From Ophiostoma sp. CBS 140.51 (lineage: Eukaryota; Ascomycota; Sordariomycetes; Ophiostomatales; Ophiostomataceae), in assembly GCA_029298735.1 (NCBI GenBank), contig JANSLP010000530.1, forward strand, positions 1-14,325: a stretch of 14,325 bases of DNA, in the 5' to 3' direction. Numbering within the stretch: the first letter of the stretch is position 1; the number at the start of each line of letters is the position of its first letter. A program made the translations under genes and the position numbers. Shown here one piece after another: positions 1 through 9,327 of the stretch. Below the pieces are notes generated by a model. It did not search any database, had not been told where the DNA came from, and worked only from the letters and a program-made list of their open reading frames with translations.

Positions 1-99
1 CCCACTTAGTTCTGTGACAGTTTTTTCCCCAGAGGGTTCTGTCTAGCTAGTCGCCAATAGTCAGGACTGACTGAGAAAGGCGGATAATAATAATAATAA
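1..99 (+). repeat. Left terminal inverted repeat
   Basis: The repeat begins CCCACTTAGTTCTGTGACAG at the first base of the window and runs through to a TAA microsatellite. It matches the reverse complement of 14153-14251 except at position 18 (C here, T in the right copy) and position 41 (G here, A in the right copy). Identity stops after base 99. It may extend further left than the window shows. It contains the palindrome CTAGCTAG (43-50) and the small inverted repeat AGTCA-GGAC-TGACT (59-72). Confidence 0.95.
84..99 (+). repeat. TAA microsatellite at the inner edge of the left TIR
   Basis: About five ATA/TAA units mark the inner end of the left TIR. The right TIR has the same tract (14148-14168) with one or two more units, so this is where the two arms stop matching. 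Confidence 0.8.
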
Positions 100-182
100 A
101 GGACAAGTATGACAATTTTCTAACGTACAATAATATTCATTAACATCTAGTTGAAACAAATCTATCTAACCTCCTCTACCAA

Positions 183-1411
183 CTATGCTTCCAGCTCAGG
201 TGTTTCGCCAAATGAGTAGTGTTCAAGGAAGCCGACATAGCGCTCGCCGTGCAGTTCGATCTTCTCGACCTGGTCACGGATAGTCTTCGCCTCACTATCG
301 GTAAGATTGACCTTGAGAGAACCCATGTTCTCTTCCAGATACTTGATATTTTTGGTGCCCCTATATTGTCAGTCACCAGTATGTGTTTGCAAATAAGATA
401 CGAGGAGCCGAGGAGAAGAACATACGGGATGGCCAAGATGTCGTCGCCCTGCTTGAGGACCCACGCCAAGGCCAGCTGGCCCGGCGCGCAGCCTTTGTCT
501 CTAGCAATCGAGACGAGAAGGTCGACAAGCTCCATGTTCTTGCCCCAGTTCTTTTTGCTGTACTTGGGTGCCGTCTTGCGGAAGTCCCCATCAGCAAAGT
601 CATCAGGCGACTTGAGCTGCCCAGTCAAAAAGCCACGGCCCAGTGGGCTGTATGCAATGACAGCGATGCCAAGCTCACGGCAGGTAGCTAGAAGATTGTT
701 GTCAGGAAGCTCAATCTCCAGTGAGAAGGGGGAGTACTCGAGTTGGAGTGCTGCGATGGGATGCACCTTGTGTGCGCGGCGGACGGTTGAAGCTGACACC
801 TCACTAAGGCCAATGTGGCCAATCTTTCCTTCGCTGTTTGAGTCAGTGCTGGCGAGTTAGATAAAAATATTTGAAAAAAGAACATACTTCTTCAACTGCA
901 CCAGTACTTCCATCGTCTTCTCAATGGGGGTTTTGAGGTCAACACGATGGCAGTAGTAGAGGTCAATCTTGTCAACACCAAGACGGCGGAGACTTTTCTC
1001 GCAGGATTCTCTGACATATTCAGGATCACTGCGCATGGAGTACACCTTGTCTTTGATATTGACACCGAACTTGGTACACAGGAAGATGTCTGACCGCTTC
1101 CTGGAGTGCTTGAACCACTTCCCCAGGAGGTCCTCACTGTCGCCATCTGTATGAGGCCGTTAGTTTTAATCTGACATCTGAAAGTGGCCCAATTGCGGTA
1201 AACAGAAACATATAAAAAGGAGATGAGACATACAAACGTCAGAAGTATCCCAAAGACGAGAGCCTAACTCATGTGCCTTGTCGAGGACTTTGAAGCGATC
1301 TTCATCATTGCCAACCGGACCGTATGAAGAGCTCAGTCCCATACAGCCAAAGCCCAGGCTTGGGACCAGGGGCCCATTGGCCCCGAGTTTGCGGAGAGGA
1401 ACCTCAGCCAT
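183..1411 (-). CDS. Aldo-keto reductase, AKR13/YakC-like, 340 aa, 4 exons
   Basis: Exons on the minus strand are 1411-1234, 1146-888, 833-426 and 360-183 (stop TAG 185-183). Introns of 87, 54 and 65 bp have GTATGT/GTATGTT donors and CAG, CAG and TAG acceptors, and the spliced frame is open throughout. The product is an NADPH-dependent (beta/alpha)8-barrel oxidoreductase that would interconvert aldehydes or ketones and alcohols in the cytosol. The whole catalytic tetrad is visible: D55 and Y60 in WDTSDVYG, K85 in LCTKFG and H126 in LYYCHR. The N-terminus has the family pattern RKLGANGPLVPSLGFGCMG. Further family stretches are GKIGHIGLSE after intron 2 and IPGTKNIKYLEEN across intron 3. The length equals the family norm. 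The start at 1411 gives the usual family N-terminus and has context CGCCATGG; the open frame runs upstream to 1546 but looks non-coding. It is divergent to the VOC gene and is the gene nearest the left TIR. Substrate unknown. Confidence 0.92.
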
Positions 1412-2379
1412 GGCGATGTGAGTGTTGAAGTTGGTAGAGGGAAGGACGAGACGTAGTGACAGAGTAGTTTGAATAACGTAGCCGCAGACCTTGGGGCAGA
1501 ATGATAGGCAATAAGAAATACAAGCGTCCAGGAACAAATTAAACAAAACACGACAATAAAGATTCAGTCGGATAGACTAAACCTGGAGGAAAACAATAAG
1601 TCGTCAAACCTGTCGCCCAACTCGTCGATAAAGTCCAGAACACTTATCTCGGAGTAACTTGCGCGTTTTCTTGGATCCCCTTTCCCCTAGCATGCATCCT
1701 TCCGTACCCTTCTTTCTTAATTCACTGGTCCTTGCGATGTGGGTGTCTCCGGCCCCGAGTCCCGTCAAGACATCCGGCTAGTCCAGCCTCGAAGGGGTAA
1801 GCTCTGCCGCAACAGGGCGTTGAAGGTAGTCTCGATGACGTCTCCGCATGGCGTTTTTGAACATGAGTTCATTTTTTTATGAAATTTAATTCAAACTCAC
1901 TTCAACCCCGCGTATAAAAAAGTACCCATGATCTCCAAAATCATTAGCGTATCTTCGGTGCATTTTCGTGCATCCCCCTTTACGAAAATGTAGAAACAAC
2001 TAAGTGCGGAGCTTGTGCGGAGGCGGGAAGCTTGCTTTGTCAGAGGGGCTGTACATTTCCGTATTGGCGTGGAAAGAGAACTGGAGCAGCTTGGAGCTTC
2101 ATGTTCAACGCGCCATTCTATTTTCCGGAGGGGGAGAAACCTCCAAGTCAAAAGCTTGGGATGTTGATGAAGGAGAAAAATAAAACTGAAATTGTATCTT
2201 GACAACTCAAACACTATCAAGACAAACCACCTGTTGCCAATCCGGAGCGAGAAAGCCTACCGTGTAAGTTGATTGGCCGCTTATCGGGCTGGAGCCCACT
2301 GTACAGCATCCATTTGTCCACAAATGACACCTAATAGCATCCTAGTATTCCAAACCACCAACACATTAATACCATCACC
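1412..2379. promoter_or_regulatory. Divergent AKR/VOC promoter region
   Basis: About 970 bp separate the AKR start (minus) from the VOC start (plus). I see no credible gene: the open frames here are short and do not resemble a protein. The region holds two copies of GTGCGGAG in direct repeat 11 bp apart (2004-2011 and 2015-2022), a near match on the other strand (CTCCGCAT, 1842-1849) and two further CGGAG cores (2126-2130, 2243-2247). A TATAAAA at 1913-1919 (plus) is followed by a 20-codon open frame from 1928, which could be an upstream ORF if the VOC mRNA starts that far out. Shared control of the two genes is an inference. Confidence 0.6.
2004..2022 (+). promoter_or_regulatory. Paired GTGCGGAG sites, candidate regulator binding site
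   Basis: Two exact GTGCGGAG octamers start 11 bp apart, about one helical turn, between the AKR and VOC genes. The same octamer occurs upstream of the ADH gene (4476-4483) and of the Zn2Cys6 regulator gene (13971-13978). CGG-containing half sites are typical targets of Zn2Cys6 proteins. Binding itself is inferred. Confidence 0.4.
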
Positions 2380-2950
2380 ATGTGCGGACTGTACACAGGC
2401 CAAGCTGAGGTAGGTCATGGTAGAACCTTCGAGACTCTTTGTTGCAGCACGCTGACAGAAATAGCACCATGGCAGCTATCCGATGAACCATGTCGGTGTT
2501 TCCGTGCCCGATCTCGACAAGGCCGCCGACTGGTACATTAACGTCCTGGGTTTCCACGAGCTGCGCGCTCGCTCGGAAACGGACCGCGCCACCAACCCTG
2601 AGGGCGGCATCTTCCAGATCTACCCAGAGTCACTACAAAAGGTGCGCATGGCCTACTTGAGCGCTGGCAATGGTGTGGGTTTCGAGCTTTTTGAGTTTGG
2701 CAGGCCCAAGATGGAGACCGAGCAACAGGCCAATTTCGAGCAAACCTACTTCCGTGGCGGCTACTTTCATATTGCCGTGACGACACCCGATCTTGTGTCT
2801 ACGCTGGAGAAGGTGGTGGCCAACGGTGGCCGCCAGATTGGCAAGACCGTGCCCATCTACGGCCACAAGGCCGCGTACATTGCGGACCCCTGGGGCAACG
2901 TTGTCGAGCTGATTACTGCCAGCTTCGAGCGCACCATGGCAAACCGGTAG
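2380..2950 (+). CDS. VOC superfamily metalloenzyme (glyoxalase/dioxygenase fold), 171 aa
   Basis: Exons are 2380-2409 and 2465-2950, with a 55-bp intron (donor GTAGGT, branch-like GCTGAC at 2451-2456, acceptor TAG). The protein has the paired beta-alpha-beta-beta-beta modules of the vicinal oxygen chelate superfamily. The usual H-E-H-E metal ligands are visible: H19 (MNHVGVSVPD), E84 (GFELFEF), H112 (YFHIAVTTPD) and E159 (DPWGNVVELI). Members include glyoxalase I, extradiol dioxygenases and epimerases, so the reaction cannot be fixed, but an intact site argues for an active enzyme. I prefer the start at 2380 (context CACCATG), because unspliced translation from that ATG would run out of frame past the next start. 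The alternative is an intron-free 155-aa product from 2483 that begins right at the first beta strand. An AATAAA at 2983-2988 may mark the mRNA end. The gene is convergent with the ADH gene. Confidence 0.85.
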
Positions 2951-3218
2951 ACAAGAGCAACATGACAGCTTAAATTGAATGTAATAAACATTGTGGAGTG
3001 TACTTTGGACACTGTTTTTGTTAGATCAGATGATGTATATGTCCATGATTTGATAGCATAAACGCAGTCAAGTGTTTTTGCATGGATAATGATGCCGTGT
3101 ATCATAATGAACAAATCAACACCCGCAAAAAGTATCGCCTAGAAAAAGAATCTTTGTACACTTTTCATTTTTATTCAACGCCCCGCTATGCTCCTGCTAC
3201 CCGGCAAACATGAAGCCG
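2951..3218. other. Convergent VOC/ADH intergenic spacer
   Basis: This is a 268-bp AT-rich spacer between two stop codons that holds only 3' ends. An AATAAA lies 33 bp after the VOC stop. No gene is seen. Confidence 0.7.
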
Positions 3219-4302
3219 TTATAAACAAACAACCATCTTCTTCGTGCTCTTCCCCGCTTTCATGCGCTCAATCATTTCCGGTACTGCGTCTAGCGAGTCA
3301 TGCAGCTCCATCTCGGCCTTAATGTTGTGTTTAACGATAAAATCAATGGCCTTGGGCATCCGCTGCGGTGTAGCAGTGCTGTCACCCTTGACACGGTACC
3401 GCCCAGTGACAATGTCAAGAGCATTGAAGCGCACACCGTTGTTGGGCAGGCCGACGACCATAATGATGCCGCCCACCTCAACAAGCGGGACCGCTGAATC
3501 GTATGCGGCCTCAGCTGCACTGAAAACGGCCACAGACTGAGCGCCGCCTTCTGTAATCTTGACGATCTCGTCCTTGTAGCCAGCGTTGGTGCGGGAGTTG
3601 AACACGTAGTCGGCACCTTGCGCCTTAGCATTGGCTAGAGTATCATCGTTGATGTCAAGGCCAATTACACGCGCTCCCATGGCTTTGGCATATTGGATTG
3701 CCAGTTGTCCGAGACCGCCGCAGCCGATAATCACGATCCAGTCGTTGGGCTTCAGCTCGCAAGAGTCGACGCAATGGAAGGATGTGATGCCCGCACAGAA
3801 GATGGGAGAGGCCGTCTTGACGTCAATGGCGGGCGGCAGCACGATGCAGTTTTGCCAGTCGACCGTGTTGTATTCGGCAAAGAAACCGGGAATGGTGAAG
3901 CCGTTGGTCTGGCCGGGGCTGCGGACGCAGTGGTTGTTGTGGATGAGACAGCCCTTGCACTCGAAACAACCGCCCTGGACATAGAGGAAGCCAACGGCAT
4001 CGCCAACTTTGAAACCTTTGCCTTCAGCAGTAGATCCAATGGCCTCGATGTAGCCCGCGCCCTCATGGCCAAGTGTGACGGGCTCCTTGCGGTCAGGAAT
4101 GGCGATGGACATGAGATCCGAGTGGCACAAACTTGCCGATGCCAGCTTGATCAGGAACTCGCCCGGTCCAGGAGTTGGCTTTGGGACTGTGTTGACCACA
4201 ACCTTTTGCTGGATCTGGATACTGTTAGTCTATATGGAGAGGCGGTGGCATGATAGAGGGCCTTACCGGGTCCCACTGGACTGCTTTCATCGTGGTGGCC
4301 AT
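3219..4302 (-). CDS. Zinc-dependent alcohol dehydrogenase, MDR family, 343 aa
   Basis: Exons on the minus strand are 4302-4267 and 4214-3219. The 52-bp intron has a GTAAGG donor, a GACTAAC branch and a CAG acceptor. The product is a medium-chain, NAD-dependent alcohol dehydrogenase oxidising alcohols to aldehydes or ketones, or the reverse. Catalytic zinc ligands C42 (with H43), H62-E63 (GHEGAG) and C152 are present. The structural-zinc cysteines are C95, C98, C101 and C108. The dinucleotide fold has GCGGLG at 176-181, and D199 at the end of the second strand favours NAD over NADP. The length is that of fungal and yeast ADH I enzymes. The first exon adds only 12 residues (MATTMKAVQWDP) but supplies the proper N-terminal strand and a good ATG. 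A TATAAATA lies about 104 bp upstream, with a GTGCGGAG octamer beyond it. The EthD gene lies upstream on the same strand. The enzyme could pair with the AKR on an alcohol/carbonyl intermediate (inference). Confidence 0.94.
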
Positions 4303-4405
4303 GATGAAGAGATCTGGTATCTGGGTGACGCTGAAAATGATTTAAAATTATGTGCAACAGTATGAGATATTGAAGCAAAGTAAAATTGTTTCAAAATGAT
4401 CTAAA

Positions 4406-4413
4406 TATTTATA
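4406..4413 (-). promoter_or_regulatory. TATA box of the ADH gene
   Basis: TATAAATA on the minus strand, about 104 bp upstream of the ADH ATG, is a good match to the consensus at a plausible fungal distance. Confidence 0.5.
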
Positions 4414-4475
4414 TTGTCGTGTTTTCTGACGGTTCCCATACTGTCTGACATGTTAACGTTCGTAGCGCCTCTGAT

Positions 4476-4483
4476 GTGCGGAG
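4476..4483 (+). promoter_or_regulatory. GTGCGGAG site upstream of ADH
   Basis: An exact octamer lies about 174 bp upstream of the ADH ATG. It shares the 11-mer TGTGCGGAGTA, in the same orientation relative to the gene, with the site upstream of the Zn2Cys6 regulator. Confidence 0.4.
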
Positions 4484-4686
4484 TACTGCACGCTGATAAC
4501 GCTGGGAAATAAATTTCCGTTTATCGCCGCGCCTCCGAAACACCAACCATCCGTTACGGGCACCCATAGCATGCAATTAAGCACTCACGATTGCAAAACC
4601 TGTGTCAACAGATAATACAGAAAATATGCTCGATATGAATTGAATTGTAAATAACGAAGCGGCAAATTTTCCGTTTGAGCTTTTCT

Positions 4687-5181
4687 TTATTTGGGGCCGT
4701 TGTTGATGCCGGCCTCCTTGTCGATAATCAAGTTGTCCCAGCCAAACATGACATTGATGGGATACAGAATAAAGTTCTTCTCATCCTCGGCCACGGCCTT
4801 GACAAAGTCCGCGTCTGTCACAATTTGCTTCCAATCTTCGACACTGTCCACCCAGACTTCGGCGATGCCATCGTAATCCAGCACAGGAATTCCCAAGGAT
4901 TGGGCCTGTCCCCGCAGTTCAGGCGTAATGTGGTGCTTTTCATGTCAACTATGGGCGTCATTTCGAAACTGGAACGTTGCATCTATACATACCTGGTTAT
5001 ACTTGCGCACTTTGCTCATGAAAGTGTCATTGGCAAAGGCCGGGACCAGATGGTTGTTGCGCCAATAGCCATGGAAGTATTCGTCGCTGATGTTGGGCAG
5101 TTTGCGCAGGTAGAGCGAGACCTTGAGATATTTCTCAGGCTTTGGCTGTGGACCGTTGACTGCCGGACCATTGTTGGACAT
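4687..5181 (-). CDS. EthD domain protein, single domain, 145 aa
   Basis: Exons on the minus strand are 5181-4993 and 4935-4687. The 57-bp intron has a GTATGT donor, a TTGAC branch and an AAG acceptor. Splicing joins KVRKYNQ to HHITPELRGQ in frame. EthD (PF07110) proteins are small dimeric alpha/beta-barrel proteins. Relatives act in ether degradation, anthrone decarboxylation or oxygenation and polyketide cyclisation. The characteristic helix motif is seen as EYFHGYWRNNH (residues 34-44), with Y39, W40 and H44 in the usual places. The C-terminal half has the expected DGIAEVWVDSVEDW stretch. No signal peptide or membrane segment is present, so it should be cytosolic. It shares a 555-bp divergent promoter with the two-domain EthD gene. 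The exact reaction is unknown. Confidence 0.88.
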
Positions 5182-5736
5182 TTTCTTGATTTGGCGGGTG
5201 GTCTTCTATTTTGATTTTACTGTTTGATTAGTTGAAGCAATGCTCGTGATTGTTGATGCCCATTGCACAAGTAAACGTAACGAATCTACGATCTATATTA
5301 ATTGTATTGTAGCGACAGCTTTATCTGCCACTTCGTCATCACACTGATCGTATCTGGAGAAGCACAGCCGACAGCCACGTTCGTCAACGTTGACGGCTTT
5401 TGCCCGCTCCTAAGCCACTGTCGTCTGGAGATCCCCGCTGTAAGCTAGTATACCCCGCAGAGACCAATCACTTTAGGTGTCATGGGAAGTGCAAATGTTA
5501 GCGCGTAAGGATACCCGTCCGTGTAATGGATAAGCTAGATCTGAATTAACACGAAACCGCGAATTGGTGGATGCCAGGGGTAAAAGTTGAAGACAAGCAG
5601 GTGCTGGCTTTTCCTTCTTCTCACCTAAATTACATATTAAATTGACATCAAATCGTCACTGTCATCGAGTCTCCGACGCAAACATTTTGACAGCATCTTC
5701 CCTCCCACACTCCAATACCATCCTCCGATACACATC
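5182..5736. promoter_or_regulatory. Divergent promoter between the two EthD genes
   Basis: This 555-bp AT-rich region holds no gene. It has a CCAAT pentamer at about 5463-5467, an inverted one near 5564, and two CTCCG cores (5671-5675, 5723-5727) close to the plus-strand gene. I found no GTGCGGAG octamer here. The start of the EthD2 gene lies in CATCATGG. Confidence 0.5.
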
Positions 5737-6548
5737 ATGGCAGAAATCAAAGGCCCGGGCATTCTCTACGTCGAGGCGCGGATCTCGCGCCCAGACATCA
5801 TGGATGAGGCCACATACATGAACTGGTACGACAACGACCACATTGCTGAGATTATCGAGACCAGCGGCGTCGACTCGGCTTTCCGCTACAAGAGAGAGGG
5901 TGCCGAGTGGCCGTACCTTGCCATGTACGAGATGCGGGACATTGCTTTTACACAGGGCGAGGAATTCCGCAAGATCCGTGTCTACAGCGACCTTCTGCCT
6001 GGCACGAAGCTGTGCTACGATTTGGCCGACAACAACGTCCGCTACTACCGCCTAGAGCAGGTCTTTGACCCGACGAACAAGGGCCCTGGCTACACAAAGA
6101 CCCTCATCTCTGCTCAGTACGAGCTCAATGAGGGCTACTCGGCCGAGGACTTTGATGCATGGTACCGCAAGGAGGTAAGTTCTCGTCTTTGATACCCGTT
6201 TCTTTTGAACGACCATATGCTAATTTGATGCAGCACCTTGACCAACTTGCTACGGCACCCGGCTACGTCCGCACAACTCGCTTCAAGCTGGTATTCTCCC
6301 GGTCCAACGCCCAGTCCCGCGCCCTCAAGGGCCTGCCTGTGACATCCAACGAGCCGCAGCCCAACCCGCCAACCTGGCTGGCTCTGCACGAGTTTGAGAG
6401 TGAGGATATCGACCTTGCGGCTCTCAAGTCTCTGACAGACACAGAATGGACGAAGAAGGTACACGACAACGCCGAGACTGTCCTTCACCCCGTGTACAAG
6501 ATTGCCAAGACACACGGAAAGGGCGAATGGTTCCACAAGATCCCATGA
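5737..6548 (+). CDS. Two-domain EthD-like dimeric alpha/beta-barrel protein, 250 aa
   Basis: Exons are 5737-6174 and 6234-6548, with a 59-bp intron (GTAAGT donor, GCTAAT branch, CAG acceptor). The sequence looks like two EthD-like halves in tandem. The first has WYDNDHIAEII at 30-40, in which W30, Y31 and H35 match the EthD-type helix motif. The second has FDAWYRKEHLDQL, whose H147 is the first residue after the intron, followed by a strand of the type TTRFKLVFSRS. Such fused barrels form an intramolecular pseudo-dimer. No membrane segment or signal is visible. Similar proteins are common and mostly uncharacterised in ascomycetes, so catalysis is not proven. The pairing with the divergent single-domain EthD gene suggests that the two act on the same pathway, as partners or in successive steps (inference). 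Confidence 0.82.
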
Positions 6549-6941
6549 GCGGCGAATATCCAAGCGATCACATCTGCATGTACATAGATCTCAATCCATA
6601 GACCAAAAGACCGTAAAGCATTTTATCTTCATCCGAGCCTTACTTGACGTTGCTGAGAGTGTGGTCCATGTTTTGAAGCGCTTAAGTTGCAAGCTGATAC
6701 AAATATCCGCTGTACAGCTGGAAACTTGTTTCCATCCAGCCTCGAGTGTCATATATCCCATTTCTTGAGGTATTTTATGCAAGATACATAGAGCATATAC
6801 TGGTAACAGCATGAAGCATTCTCTGTGATGAAAAGAGACCAGATGCTGGACTTGCTGCTGGCTCAGGCTATTCTCGTAACAAAACACACGACTGATTCTC
6901 CATGACGAAGGTTATCACGACATTCACTGAAACATTACCTT

Positions 6942-6980
6942 GAAGGCTGAAAGCCTATCAAAATAGGATGAGCAGCCTTC
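6942..6980 (+). repeat. Nested inverted repeat (hairpin)
   Basis: The outer arms GAAGGCTG (6942-6949) and CAGCCTTC (6973-6980) are perfect complements. The inner arms CCTAT (6954-6958) and ATAGG (6963-6967) close on a CAAA-type loop. It lies about 390 bp beyond the EthD2 stop. It could be a structured RNA element or a chance palindrome. Confidence 0.4.
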
Positions 6981-9018
6981 TCACAGTCTCTCAGGTTAAT
7001 CTTTTTCTCTTTCTTTCTTTCATCCTATATCTTCTTCACTGCTTAGTTATATTTTGTCCGATGCAAGTCGAGACCGAAACTGCATGTTAGACTAGTTTCT
7101 AGTTTTTGTCATCTGTGCCAGTGGCATGTGGCTGAAAATATGTGAGGGTACAATACTATAGTATTTAATGTGCAGAGTTGGTGAAATCAATCTTTACACG
7201 GTATCTCTCACCAGTCCAAGGAGGCCATCATCTTTCTCATTGTATTGATTATTCTGTTTGAAAATACCGGATTGACTGTACGTGAGCACCTTTTCATCAG
7301 TCATATAAGTTTTCTGAAGAAGTATTGCGAAGCATAGCGTGCAACGCAGTACAAATATATCAAGAAGACATTGTTTGTGCGCTCAAAACTGATATCAAGG
7401 GAGGAGACAGCCAAGGTCTGGAACGTTCTGGACTCAATAGACTCTCAGGAACAAGACAATATGGTGTCATACAAGGCTTCCACTGCAAGAATGTGTAATA
7501 CAAGAAATTTATGTATGACCGGTTGGTGTCTGAGTTACAACTTCAATACAGACTGTTAATCAGCCAATATTTCAAACATTGTTTCAATCTGTCAGCACAT
7601 GTGCTGTTATTGCACCAGGGCGGCACACTCGCTGCGTGGCAGCTCTCCTTATGGGATTAGTACCAAATAGATAGTCTCAAAAACCTTTTCCCAAGTGTTT
7701 TTATCATTACCATCGCGCCATTTTCACGGTGATACTTTGATGACAGCCAGATGTCAGTTTCTGTTCTCGGATAAGATAAACAGAGGCTACGATAAGCATA
7801 TTTCTCCGAGGTTACTGCGAAGCTATCTTCTCAATTTCATTCAAAGTGTCTTTAACCAGTCAATCGCGGAGTATTGATTTTTCATTGACATTAAAACATG
7901 GACATCGAATTCCTAGACTGAAAACTTAATGTATTTCTTGGGATTGATTTTCAAACTAGGCCATGCTGGAACGAGACGAACGGCTCAAGAATACTCCGAG
8001 GGACTGGCAGTGCCCTGTCTCTGTGACCGACCATGTGGCTGGTACCAACCTCTTTTTGGGATATATGAGATACTCCGATGAAACTGCGGACGACGAATAG
8101 GTCACCTAAATTAATTTTTGCGGAGCATCCTTTGTTTTGGTTGTTTGGCAAGGCGCTAGCGTCACGGTGGCCTGGGCCGAAGCGAATCTTGATGGCAAAA
8201 CGCGGGGAATGACTGGGGATGTTTGCAAAGCGCGTGCCGATACACAAAGGTGCACTGAAAGCATGGGTAATCCTTTGAATTGCAATAGAGCTACTTATAG
8301 TGAGCTCAATGCGTGTCACATAATTTTTATCTTCAAAAGTTTTAGCTATGACCTGCAATTGTGCTCTTCTTTTACTTGACTTCGCATCTCCAGGAGACAT
8401 TGTCTGTCTGTGCACAAATAAGCCAAGGAGGTATGTCTTCTTGTCAACCCTTTCGTTTCGTGATTCATCTCGCAGGAGAATATGGGAATTCGTGAACACT
8501 GCCGTGGTGGAGGTGGTGGCGGTCCGTGTTAGGACTTTCGGCTGAGATTATCCAGCTAATGCGCCCAGGGCGACCAAGCATCCCGTTATCTCTTAGTACA
8601 AGATGTGCGCTATCAAAAGCCACAGGACAAAGCGAATAGAATTTGCATATCATTCAAGTGACTAGCCTTAGCTTGCTGAAAGTGGACAAAGACAGCTCCG
8701 AGTAAATGAAGATCAGAGTGTGAAAAAAAAAACCAGACAAAATAGATCGAAAGGTTCGCGAGAAAAACCAAGTGAAGGCAAATTGGCAGACACAAAAGCT
8801 GACACGGCTTCACTGACACAGCTTTCAGTTATTGACTGCCGTCTCATTCACCACCTAGTCGCTTTGTGAACTGCATCTTCATCTGCAATATTTATGAGCA
8901 CATCTTATGAGGTAGGCAAGGGAACCACAAGACATGATTAAATGGGAGAAAAGATAACCAGCATTGAAAGAAAGCAATACCCAATTATTACCAGGCCTGG
9001 CCAACCGGACTCGGTAGC

Positions 9019-9037
9019 GCTCCCCCACGGGGGTAGC
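9019..9037. repeat. GC-rich 19-bp imperfect palindrome
   Basis: GCTCCCCCACGGGGGTAGC has complementary arms and a short loop, and stands out in AT-rich surroundings about 400 bp upstream of the MFS start. Just left of it is CCG-N4-CGG (9005-9014), an everted repeat of the kind bound by some Zn2Cys6 proteins. A regulatory role is only a possibility. Confidence 0.35.
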
Positions 9038-9269
9038 TGGGTGGATTTAGTATCGACTAATTCCTGGGGTAGTGGAAGGGTCTAAGCAGGATGCAGTGAT
9101 CTCCACCACCATGCCCATGACCAGCGTGGCTTGCATCGCTTGTTCTGGCCGCTTGGCCTACTCATTAAGCGTAGAGAAGTTTCACTTTACAATTATCTCG
9201 TTGCCAAACTGTCGGGTACTGTGTTCCGTCCATGCAGAAAGAGAAAGATGCAGGGCTGGCCGCTGATCG

Positions 9270-9300
9270 AGTAGTATGCTAAGTAGTATGCTAAGTAGTA
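9270..9300 (+). repeat. 12-bp tandem repeat, about 2.6 copies
   Basis: The unit AGTAGTATGCTA occurs twice exactly (9270-9281, 9282-9293), followed by the partial copy AGTAGTA. It lies about 20 bp before the putative TATA box of the MFS gene. Confidence 0.8.
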
Positions 9301-9320
9301 AATAATCATTTTTAGAAAGA

Positions 9321-9327
9321 TATAAAG
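9321..9327 (+). promoter_or_regulatory. TATA box of the MFS gene
   Basis: TATAAAG lies 118 bp upstream of the MFS ATG in an AT-rich stretch, after the 12-bp repeat. An ATG at 9348 starts a 32-codon frame that overlaps the real start, so the exact transcription start matters. Confidence 0.5.

Larger units (their letters stand above)
4303..4686 (-). promoter_or_regulatory. ADH promoter region
   Basis: This 384-bp spacer lies between the ADH start and the EthD stop. On the minus strand it carries TATAAATA (plus coordinates 4406-4413), about 104 bp before the ATG. About 63 bp further out is GTGCGGAG on the plus strand (4476-4483), inside the 11-mer TGTGCGGAGTA that is repeated exactly upstream of the regulator gene. 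It holds no gene. Confidence 0.55.

Noticed and set aside
1897..2220. 107-codon open frame on the minus strand between AKR and VOC
   Set aside because: Sequence looks random, overlaps the promoter motifs and has no recognisable protein feature.
3631..4253. Long open frames on the plus strand opposite the ADH gene
   Set aside because: They are antisense shadows of a clearly recognised zinc ADH with complete motifs.
7951..8499. 182-codon open frame on the minus strand
   Set aside because: No domain, no codon pattern like the neighbouring genes, no gene-like promoter or splice context, and base composition like the non-coding surroundings. Not annotated as a gene.
9001..9075. GC-rich patch considered as a tRNA gene
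   Set aside because: It has one strong short stem but no acceptor stem, anticodon arm or T-arm consensus.
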